A DNA stretch of 6,696 bases from the NCBI GenBank assembly GCA_016787105.1, contig JAEUVI010000302.1, positions 1 through 6,696 of the forward strand, given 5' to 3'. Positions 1-5,575 of the stretch are shown in pieces. The notes below the pieces were generated by a model. The model saw nothing but the letters and a program-made list of their open reading frames with translations. It was not told the DNA's origin and ran no database searches. The stretch is from Chitinophagaceae bacterium (lineage in GTDB: Bacteria; Bacteroidota; Bacteroidia; Chitinophagales; Chitinophagaceae). The position numbers and the translations under genes are program-made. Position 1 is the first letter of the stretch, and each line of letters begins with the position of its first letter.

Positions 1-1
1 T

Positions 2-163
2 GCAGTAAGAATTGAAACTAAAATATTATTGGAAAAGAATAAGAGGTTGCTTCATGAAATCAACACTTTAAATGGGGATGGCATGTGTATGGGATTTCAT
101 GGATGGAAAGACGGAGACTTTGGCGAAGACAATATCTATACGGTAGAAAATAACGAAGAATAA
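2..163 (+). CDS. 3' end of an unrecognised protein gene (partial)
   Basis: The frame is open from the window edge to a TAA at 161-163 and gives a 53-residue C-terminal fragment; both other forward frames close within the first 15 bases. The fragment starts with a basic, Lys/Leu/Glu-rich helical stretch (IETKILLEKNKRLLHEI), followed by a Gly/Asp/Trp-containing segment (GFHGWKDGDFGED) and an acidic tail ending in NNEE. I do not recognise a family and assign no function. It converges on the minus-strand operon and is followed 24 bases later by a symmetrical hairpin terminator, which supports a real gene end here. The start and most of the protein lie outside the window. Confidence 0.55.
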   Translation, partial: AVRIETKILLEKNKRLLHEINTLNGDGMCMGFHGWKDGDFGEDNIYTVENNEE

Positions 164-187
164 TTTTTACACTCTTATTTTCCAAAT

Positions 188-223
188 AAAAAAATCTCCT
201 GCAATTACGCAAGAGATTTTTTT
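188..223. terminator. Bidirectional intrinsic terminator between convergent genes
   Basis: A perfect 11-bp inverted repeat (AAAAAAATCTC / GAGATTTTTTT) is extended inward, after one C/A mismatch, by TGC/GCA around a 6-nt AATTAC loop. A run of seven A on the left and seven T on the right gives a U tract in either direction. It sits between the stop of the plus-strand partial gene (163) and the stop of the minus-strand DUF1080 gene (242), where a shared terminator is expected. The stem is AT-rich apart from the CTC/GAG and TGC/GCA parts. Confidence 0.85.
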
Positions 224-241
224 AATAAGATATAAAACTTG

Positions 242-1018
242 TTACAATTTCTTAATCTTAATATTCCTGTACCACACATTATTACCATGATCCTGTAAAA
301 CGATATGGCCTTTTTTGTATGTGCCGAATGCAGGCCATTCCTTGAATTTACTTTTCGCAATCATTTTTTTCCAGTTATCATCCCACATGGTAGTGCTTAC
401 TACATTTTCACCATTCAGGTAAAAATCAAGTTTGCCTTTATCCGCTTTTATTTCAGCGCTGTTCCACTCCAATGCAGGTTTCACTGTTTCTTTTGAACAG
501 GAAATCAAATCATACAAATCACCAGCATGGTGCTTGATGATTTTCGCATCAGGATGCTTTGCATTGTCCAGCACCTGCATTTCCGGGCCAGTATAGAACG
601 GGCGATAGAATTTTGCAGAATCTGCTCCTTCCACTGCATAAAACATAACACCGCTGTTACCGGCAGTATCTATTTTCCATTCATATTTCAGGTCAAAGTT
701 TTCAAACTCCTCATCAGTGGTCAAATCGCCGTCATTTTCACCTGATGAAGATTTATCGAGGTGCAATGTACTATCCGCTTTCCATCCCGGGCTTGGCGCA
801 CCGCCATTCCATTTGTGCCAGCCTTTCAATGTACCGTCATACAATAACACCCAGCCATCTGCTTTTTCAGCATCTGTTAATGGAGTGATTAAAGAAACAG
901 GTTCAGTAACTACTGTTGCAACAGAGGTATCTGTTTTTATTTCTGTTGAAGAAGTATCACCGCTGTTACAGGCAAGCAGGAACCCTGCTGCCATCGCAGT
1001 AAGAAATAACTTATGCAT
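242..1018 (-). CDS. DUF1080 / 3-keto-disaccharide hydrolase family lipoprotein
   Basis: This 258-residue protein matches the DUF1080 (PF06439) family, a concanavalin-like beta-sandwich now tied to cleavage of 3-keto-glycosides. A lipoprotein signal leads to LLAC with Cys17 as the lipidation site, followed by a Ser/Thr-rich linker to about residue 45. Family landmarks follow in order: WVLLYDGTLKGW (56-67), the DLTTDEEFENFDLKYEW block (98-114), NSGVMFY (121-127), GPEMQVLDN (144-152), AGDLYDL (165-171), and the closing IVLQDHGNNVWYRNIKIK strands (239-256). Length is normal for a single-domain member. The ATG is preceded by AAGGA, three bases away, overlapping the stop codon of the upstream cytochrome gene; only six bases separate the two genes, so translation is probably coupled. 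It is the last gene of the minus-strand operon, ahead of the hairpin at 188-223. The fold assignment is firm; hydrolase or lyase activity and substrate are inferred. Confidence 0.9.
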   Translation of the reverse strand: MHKLFLTAMAAGFLLACNSGDTSSTEIKTDTSVATVVTEPVSLITPLTDAEKADGWVLLYDGTLKGWHKWNGGAPSPGWKADSTLHLDKSSSGENDGDLTTDEEFENFDLKYEWKIDTAGNSGVMFYAVEGADSAKFYRPFYTGPEMQVLDNAKHPDAKIIKHHAGDLYDLISCSKETVKPALEWNSAEIKADKGKLDFYLNGENVVSTTMWDDNWKKMIAKSKFKEWPAFGTYKKGHIVLQDHGNNVWYRNIKIKKL

Positions 1019-1020
1019 TT

Positions 1021-1026
1021 GTCCTT
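1021..1026 (-). promoter_or_regulatory. Shine-Dalgarno-like site overlapping the cytochrome stop codon
   Basis: Read on the minus strand, TAAGGACAAATG contains the TAA stop of the cytochrome gene, an AAGGA site and the ATG of the DUF1080 gene. It is the only clear ribosome-binding site in the window; the other genes start behind AT-rich leaders. The overlap suggests reinitiation or coupled translation of the two lipoproteins. Confidence 0.6.
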
Positions 1027-1432
1027 ATTTATTTTTAAAGAGGAAAATATATTTCACAATTGCTTCAGCATCTTGCTGAGAAAGCATCGGGTGAGGCGTC
1101 ATCATTACTTCGCCCCATACACCGCTACCGCCGCTGATTATTTTTTTAGCAAGGTGAGTTACAATTGTATCAGAAGTACCCGCGTATTTATTGGCAACAT
1201 CTGTAAAAGATGGCCCCTGTACTTTTTCATCTATTTTATGACAGGTAGCGCAATCATTCGCAGCTTCAAGCGCCAATCCTTTTTCATAAGCAGGATCTTT
1301 TGTAATGTCGTTTGCCGCAGGAGTTTCTGCCTTAGCAGCAGAATCTTTTGTTTCACCTGTTTTTGTTCCGTCACCGCCACCGCATGATGCAAGCATTGCA
1401 GCAGCAAAAGTTACAATCAGAAATCTTTTCAT
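1025..1432 (-). CDS. Lipoprotein monoheme c-type cytochrome (c551/c552-like)
   Basis: This is a small class I c-type cytochrome that carries electrons at the periplasmic face of a membrane. The 135-residue protein begins MKRFLIVTF and has a lipobox LASC with Cys17, followed by GGGDG and a low-complexity Lys/Ala/Thr linker to about residue 45. The heme-attachment motif CATCH is at 61-65 (Cys61, Cys64, His65). The sixth ligand is probably Met111 in GVWGEVMMTPHP, which parallels the GVWG...M.P segment of cytochrome c551. The C-terminal helix DAEAIVKYIF is typical. An in-frame TTG at 1451-1453 would add seven residues, but the ATG at 1430-1432 places the signal peptide correctly, so it is preferred. 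The gene lies 41 bp after the isomerase gene and 6 bp before the DUF1080 gene. It may accept electrons from a sugar dehydrogenase; no such enzyme is visible in this window, so the partner is inferred. Confidence 0.9.
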   Translation of the reverse strand: MKRFLIVTFAAAMLASCGGGDGTKTGETKDSAAKAETPAANDITKDPAYEKGLALEAANDCATCHKIDEKVQGPSFTDVANKYAGTSDTIVTHLAKKIISGGSGVWGEVMMTPHPMLSQQDAEAIVKYIFLFKNK

Positions 1433-1473
1433 TGTGGAATTTTTTAAATACAATTAATTAGTGCATAAAGTTA

Positions 1474-2529
1474 TTACACCAGACCCAAAACTGAGCGATT
1501 AAATTTTTCATCGCTGCCGGTTCCGGCAAAATCATCAAAAGCCTTTTCCGTAACACGGATGATATTGTTTTTAATAAATGGCGCCCCTTCCTTCGCGCCA
1601 TCCTCCGGATGTTTGATGCAGCATTCCCATTCCATTACAGCCCAGCCTTTGTAATCATAGGCTGCCAGCTTACTGAAGATGGATTTGAAATCTACCTGGC
1701 CATCACCCAGCGAACGGAAACGCCCTGCCCTGTCAATCCAGTTGGTATAGCCGCCATATACACCTTGTTTACCGGTAGGGTTAAACTCAGCATCTTTTAC
1801 ATGAAACATCTTTATACGCTCATGGTAATTATCGATGTATTCAAGATAATCGAGGCATTGCAATACAAAATGCGAAGGATCGTACAATAAGCAAGCCCTT
1901 GTATGGTTATTAACATGCTCAAGGAACCGCTCATAAGAAACTCCATCATGCAGATCTTCACCGGGATGTATCTCATAGCAAAGATCTACTCCGTTTTTAT
2001 CAAACTCATTCAATATCGGTAGCCAGCGGTTGGCCAATTCTTTAAATCCTGTTTCTACCAAACCCGCGGGGCGCTGCGGCCATGGATACACCGTTTGCCA
2101 TAGTAAAGCACCACTGAATGTAGCATGGGCATTTAATCCAAGATTCTGAGAAGCCTTTGCTGCGTACTTCAATTGTTGCACCGCCCACTCAGTTCTTGCC
2201 TTAGGGTTATTGCGAACATTCTCCGGGGCAAATCCATCAAACAAAGCATCGTAAGCAGGATGTACTGCAACCAATTGTCCCTGCAAGTGCGTAGACAATT
2301 CTGTTATTTCCAGGCCTGCACTGTTTACGATTCCTTTTATTTCATCTGCATAAGTTTTACTTTCTGCAGCTTTTTGCAGGTCAATACAGCGGCTGTCCCA
2401 TGTCGGTATCTGTACGCCAACAAAGCCAATACTTTTTGCCCATTCGCAAATTGTTTTTAAACTGTTGAATGGTGCAGCATCACCCATGAACTGCGCCAAA
2501 AATATTCCGGGGCCTTTTAATGTTGTCAT
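1474..2529 (-). CDS. Cytoplasmic TIM-barrel sugar phosphate isomerase/epimerase family protein
   Basis: This 351-residue protein belongs to the AP-endonuclease-2-like TIM-barrel superfamily (PF01261), which includes xylose isomerase-like and epimerase enzymes. Barrel strands carry the expected metal-binding acids and histidine: Glu186 in CYEIHPGE, Asp217 in LLYDPSH, His243 in MFHVKDAE and Glu300 in AVMEWEC. No signal peptide or membrane segment is seen, so it should be cytoplasmic. The sequence begins MTTLKGPGIFLAQFMG. A TTG at 2548-2550 would add MRLREKH, but those codons come from the CGC-rich repeat bordering the GxxExxY gene, so the ATG at 2527-2529 is chosen. With the Gfo/Idh/MocA enzyme it could epimerise or isomerise a keto-sugar after import. 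The exact substrate cannot be read from sequence. Confidence 0.88.
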   Translation of the reverse strand: MTTLKGPGIFLAQFMGDAAPFNSLKTICEWAKSIGFVGVQIPTWDSRCIDLQKAAESKTYADEIKGIVNSAGLEITELSTHLQGQLVAVHPAYDALFDGFAPENVRNNPKARTEWAVQQLKYAAKASQNLGLNAHATFSGALLWQTVYPWPQRPAGLVETGFKELANRWLPILNEFDKNGVDLCYEIHPGEDLHDGVSYERFLEHVNNHTRACLLYDPSHFVLQCLDYLEYIDNYHERIKMFHVKDAEFNPTGKQGVYGGYTNWIDRAGRFRSLGDGQVDFKSIFSKLAAYDYKGWAVMEWECCIKHPEDGAKEGAPFIKNNIIRVTEKAFDDFAGTGSDEKFNRSVLGLV

Positions 2530-2532
2530 ATG

Positions 2533-2561
2533 TTTCTCGCGAAGACGCAACGACGCTACGT
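2533..2561. repeat. Left CGC-rich repeat bordering the GxxExxY gene
   Basis: Plus-strand TTTCTCGCGAAGACGCAA continuing to ACGCTACGT consists of about three copies of an 8-nt unit with consensus CGCRAMGR. It lies 9 bp beyond the stop of the GxxExxY gene and ends 3 bp before the isomerase ATG. The same type of repeat occurs in inverted orientation at 2976-3001; aligning the two outward ends gives 17 identical positions out of 24. Confidence 0.7.
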
Positions 2562-2570
2562 CTTTTCTTT

Positions 2571-2960
2571 TTAAAGGTTATTTACAATACGTTTTATACC
2601 ATTTTTAAGCAAAGCTTCATTGAAGTTAATCAGTAACCCAAGCTTTAAACCTGTAAGCCTAAGATAAGTTAATACTTGTTTCTGATGAACAGGCGCCAAT
2701 GTTTCTATTGATTTGATTTCAACGATTAACTTATTATCAACTACAAGATCAGCTCTGAAACCAATATCCATCTTCTCATTTCTCCATACAACAGGAATAG
2801 GGAATTGCCTTTGAACTTTCACACCATATTCTTTTTCCAGTTCATGGCACATTATTGTTTCATAAACTGACTCGAACAATCCCGGCCCCAATTCCTTATG
2901 AATTACAAAAGCAACATCCAGGATTACTTTTGAAAGCTCATTTTCGTCATTGTTCTCCAT
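2571..2960 (-). CDS. GxxExxY family protein (PDDEXK-like), probable inserted cassette
   Basis: This 129-residue protein fits the GxxExxY family (TIGR04256 / PF13366), whose members are about 125 residues. The namesake motif is GLFESVY at 27-33. A nuclease-like core follows: FRADLVVDNKLIVEIKS gives Asp71, Glu81 and Lys83 in a D-(x9)-ExK arrangement, then HQKQVLTYLR (92-101) and the terminal LLINF block (109-113). The family resembles PD-(D/E)XK nucleases, but its biological role is not established. A GTG at 3021-3023 in frame would add 21 residues, but they are encoded by the flanking repeat and overlap the upstream gene; the ATG at 2958-2960 gives the usual family length. The gene is co-oriented with the sugar operon but has no obvious metabolic link. 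Inverted CGC-rich repeats on both sides suggest arrival as a mobile unit. Confidence 0.85.
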   Translation of the reverse strand: MENNDENELSKVILDVAFVIHKELGPGLFESVYETIMCHELEKEYGVKVQRQFPIPVVWRNEKMDIGFRADLVVDNKLIVEIKSIETLAPVHQKQVLTYLRLTGLKLGLLINFNEALLKNGIKRIVNNL

Positions 2961-2975
2961 ATTTACATAACTAAT

Positions 2976-3001
2976 CGCGCCTTCGCGCCGTTGCGTGAAA
3001 A
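2976..3001. repeat. Right CGC-rich repeat bordering the GxxExxY gene (inverted copy)
   Basis: Read on the minus strand, TTTTCACGCAACGGCGCG followed by AAGGCGCG contains about two and a half copies of the CGCRAMGR unit. It begins directly after the TGA stop (3002-3004) of the oxidoreductase gene and lies 15 bp upstream of the GxxExxY start. It is in inverted orientation to the copy at 2533-2561, so the gene is bounded by imperfect terminal inverted repeats. Confidence 0.7.
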
Positions 3002-4171
3002 TCACACCTTGTGCTCTGTCCACTTTTTATCCGACTGGCTTGAAGTAACTACGTTATCTATAAATGCCATTCCTCTTATGCCTTCATCTACCTGTGGATA
3101 ATCTTTCATTTCAGGAGTTGCTGTATCGCCGGATAGCTTTGCGGATAAAGTTGCTGCAAAGTTTTTATAAATATTAGCGAATGCTTCGAGATAGCCCTCC
3201 GGGTGACCACCGGGAGTACGACAATTTTTTACTGCAAAACTGCTGAGGCGATCGCCATAGTTACCACCCGCGCGGAGTATCTGTGCCGGCTGATCCAACC
3301 ATTTTACCAATAATGTATTGGGTTCCTGTTGCGCCCATTCGATGCCTCCTTTCTCTCCATAAACACGAATCTTCAATGCATTCTCCTCTCCCGCTGCTAC
3401 CTGCGAAGCCATTAATACACCTGCTGCACCATTTTCAAATTTCAATAATACATTACCATCATCATCCAATGCACGACCTTCTACCATTACATTCAGGTCA
3501 GCACAAAGTTGTGTAATTTTTAAACCGGTAATATATTCCGCCAAATGCGCGGCATGTGTTCCGATATCTCCCATGCAACCGCTCTTACCGCTTTTTTTCG
3601 GATCAGTTCTCCACGCTGCCTGTGCATTGCCTTCTCTTTCTGATAATTTACTCAACCATCCCTGTGGATATTCAACCCATACCTTTCTTACTTTTCCCAA
3701 AGCACCGCCCTGTACCATTGCACGCGCCTGCTTTACCATCGGGTATCCTGAATAAGTATGCGTTAAACAAAGTAATAAGCCTGTTTCTTCTACTTTCTTT
3801 TTTAATTGCTTTGCTTCATCCAATGTAAATGTGATTGGTTTTTCAATTACAACATTGAAACCATTATCCAGTGCAGCCATTGCGGGTGCGAAGTGTGCGA
3901 AGTTGGGTGTAACGATGGTTACAAAATCCATTCGTTTATCTGCAGGCAATGCCGCTTCTTTTTGTATCATCTCTTCATAAGTAAGATAGATACGATCTTC
4001 CGGCAGGTATAATGATTTACCGGAGTCTTTTGCAATTTCCGGGTTAATACTAAGTGCACCACATACAAGTTCAATCTGTCCGTCCATAAAGGCAGCAAAG
4101 CGGTGAATAGCGCCGATAAAAGCATCTTTACCTCCACCGATCATTCCCATTCGAAGTTTTCGTGTTAACAT
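3002..4171 (-). CDS. Gfo/Idh/MocA family NAD(P)-dependent oxidoreductase
   Basis: This 389-residue protein fits the Gfo/Idh/MocA family, cytoplasmic NAD(P)-dependent enzymes acting on sugars, inositols and their keto forms. The N-terminal Rossmann fold opens with RMGMIGGGKDAFIG (7-20) as nucleotide-binding loop, then VTIVTPNFAH (84-93) and the signature VVIEKPIT (107-114) with Lys111. In the C-terminal sheet domain GDIGTHAAH (201-209) supplies the Asp202 and His206 expected at the active site; THTYSGYP (137-144) and EYPQGW (167-172) are also family-like. There is no signal peptide. It is the first gene of the minus-strand operon, behind a divergent spacer shared with the MFS permease. In this setting it probably oxidises or reduces a sugar at C3 or reduces an imported 3-keto-sugar. 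The direction and substrate are inferred from neighbours. Confidence 0.92.
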   Translation of the reverse strand: MLTRKLRMGMIGGGKDAFIGAIHRFAAFMDGQIELVCGALSINPEIAKDSGKSLYLPEDRIYLTYEEMIQKEAALPADKRMDFVTIVTPNFAHFAPAMAALDNGFNVVIEKPITFTLDEAKQLKKKVEETGLLLCLTHTYSGYPMVKQARAMVQGGALGKVRKVWVEYPQGWLSKLSEREGNAQAAWRTDPKKSGKSGCMGDIGTHAAHLAEYITGLKITQLCADLNVMVEGRALDDDGNVLLKFENGAAGVLMASQVAAGEENALKIRVYGEKGGIEWAQQEPNTLLVKWLDQPAQILRAGGNYGDRLSSFAVKNCRTPGGHPEGYLEAFANIYKNFAATLSAKLSGDTATPEMKDYPQVDEGIRGMAFIDNVVTSSQSDKKWTEHKV

Positions 4172-4292
4172 GACATTTAATTAAAAGATTTCTAAATATT
4201 GATATGAATTAATTTATGTTATAGCGACACAAATATATTTTTTTAGTAGTACATTTAGCTCCACTTTTTTCATTTTTATAAACCATAACGAT
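4172..4292. promoter_or_regulatory. Divergent intergenic promoter region
   Basis: This 121-bp AT-rich spacer separates the start of the oxidoreductase (minus) from that of the MFS permease (plus), so both transcription units should initiate here. On the minus strand TATATTTG at 4237-4230 fits the Bacteroidota -7 consensus TAnnTTTG and would start transcripts about 50 nt before the ATG at 4171; I see no good TTG -33 element upstream of it. On the plus strand TACATTTA at 4250-4257 is a one-mismatch candidate about 35 bp before the permease ATG. No clear operator palindrome is visible. Confidence 0.5.
4230..4237 (-). promoter_or_regulatory. Candidate -7 box for the minus-strand operon
   Basis: TATATTTG on the minus strand is an exact match to the TAnnTTTG box recognised by the primary sigma factor in Bacteroidota. 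It lies 59 bases upstream of the oxidoreductase ATG. The -33 TTG partner is missing or weak, so this is a candidate only. Confidence 0.4.
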
Positions 4293-5537
4293 ATGCAGGC
4301 TACTATCAAACGCGATAAACTTTTCCTCGCAAGTTGTATTGCACTTATTTTCACATCACTCACATTTACGTTACGAGCATCCCTTGAAGAGGTTTGGGGA
4401 ACAGAGTTTAGCATCAATAAAGAACAATTAGGTTTCATTTTTGGCCCCGCATTCTGGGGCTTTACACTGGCAATGGTTTTTGGAGGTCCTCTTGCTGATG
4501 TAATCGGCATGAAGAGATTGGTAGCCCTTGCATTTATCGGTCATATTGCCGGAGCTGTTATTTATTTAGTGGCGAAAGACCCAACGATGTTATTCATAGG
4601 TACCTTATTTATAGGTATTGGTAACGGAATGGTGGAAGCAGCTTGTAATCCACTCGTCGTTACACTTTATCCTGATAAAAAAACGACAATGCTTAACCGA
4701 TTCCACGTTTGGTTTCCCGGTGGAAATGTAATCGGTGGGCTGTTGGCTTATTTTATACTTAGTCAGTTTCATCTCAACTGGAAAATGCTCCTTGTTCCAT
4801 TATTTGTATGCGCAGTAATCTATGGCATTATGTTCTGGAGTTTGAAATTTCCGGTAACAGAAAGGGTATCAAAAGGCATCAGCACGGGCAAAATGTTTTC
4901 ATCTTGTTTGAAACCATTATTTCTTATCATGCTTGCCTGTATGTTTTTGACGGCAGCTACTGAACTGGGAACTATGACATGGATAGTGGCCCTAATCAAA
5001 GGCCAAAACGTTTCGGGTATTCTTGTGTTAGTTGTTGTATTTGGTGTTATGGCGCTGGGCCGTTTTTATGCCGGAGCGGTAGTTCACCGGTTGAACCCTA
5101 ATGGAATGTTGATCTTTTCTTCATTGTTTGCATGCATCGGATTATTCTTATTGAGCAATGCATCCGGCGCATTCGCTGCTTTTGGGGCAGCATTGGTATT
5201 CGCAATCGGTGTTTGCTTTTTCTGGCCCACTATGTTGGGGTTTGTTTCTGAATATATGCCGGAAACAGGCGCATTGGGACTATCATTAATGGGTGGCGCA
5301 GGTATGTTTTCAACAGCATTAATCCTGCCTGTGATGGGAGGTTGGCTGGAAAAATTTAAAGCAGAGGCTGTAGCGAAAGGATTAGATCCTGCAGCAGCAG
5401 AAGCATATGCGGGTTCGAATACGTTCCTGAAAGTTGCTATAATGCCCGCAATATTACTTGTAGTATTCATCTTAATATATGTTTTACGCAGAAAGGCTTA
5501 TGCTGATCATAAAGCACAGCAACATACCGCAGCGTAA
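4293..5537 (+). CDS. MFS sugar permease (fucose-permease-like)
   Basis: This 414-residue, strongly hydrophobic protein of about 12 membrane segments is an inner-membrane secondary transporter of the major facilitator superfamily. The cytoplasmic loop-2 motif A is clear at 64-75 (GGPLADVIGMKR). The segments GNGMVEAACNP (110-120) and LNRFHVWFPGG (134-144) resemble the fucose:proton symporter group, suggesting sugar import. A more polar loop around 190-205 separates the two six-helix halves, and the C-terminus is cytoplasmic, basic and His-rich. The ATG at 4293 follows an AT-rich leader with no Shine-Dalgarno site, as is common in Bacteroidota. It heads a plus-strand pair with the Tat-exported isomerase 38 bp downstream, divergent from the oxidoreductase operon. 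Imported substrate is likely a monosaccharide or a keto-sugar derivative; this is inferred. Confidence 0.88.
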   Translation: MQATIKRDKLFLASCIALIFTSLTFTLRASLEEVWGTEFSINKEQLGFIFGPAFWGFTLAMVFGGPLADVIGMKRLVALAFIGHIAGAVIYLVAKDPTMLFIGTLFIGIGNGMVEAACNPLVVTLYPDKKTTMLNRFHVWFPGGNVIGGLLAYFILSQFHLNWKMLLVPLFVCAVIYGIMFWSLKFPVTERVSKGISTGKMFSSCLKPLFLIMLACMFLTAATELGTMTWIVALIKGQNVSGILVLVVVFGVMALGRFYAGAVVHRLNPNGMLIFSSLFACIGLFLLSNASGAFAAFGAALVFAIGVCFFWPTMLGFVSEYMPETGALGLSLMGGAGMFSTALILPVMGGWLEKFKAEAVAKGLDPAAAEAYAGSNTFLKVAIMPAILLVVFILIYVLRRKAYADHKAQQHTAA

Positions 5538-5575
5538 AACAAGAAATTCGTAACTTTCAATTCTGTAACGACCAG

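Noticed and set aside
1013..1387. Plus-strand open frame of 124 codons opposite the cytochrome gene
   Set aside because: Phe/Ser/Arg/Cys-rich antisense shadow; the opposing strand carries an intact lipobox and CxxCH cytochrome.
2529..3004. Insertion sequence with a transposase
   Set aside because: The cassette encodes only a GxxExxY protein, with no transposase motif and no visible target duplication, so it is described as a possible mobile cassette and not as an IS.
4214..4510. Minus-strand open frame of 98 codons covering the divergent spacer and the permease start
   Set aside because: It is antisense to the conserved N-terminus of the permease, crosses the promoter region, and has no recognisable domain.
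5084..5470. Minus-strand open frame of 128 codons within the permease gene
   Set aside because: Its Asn/Ala/Pro-rich sequence is the antisense shadow of hydrophobic membrane-segment codons; the permease frame is clearly the real one.
5551..5558. Internal promoter box TAACTTTC before the Tat-exported isomerase
   Set aside because: One mismatch to TAnnTTTG and no TTG element at the right distance; such matches are common in AT-rich DNA and co-transcription with the permease is simpler.
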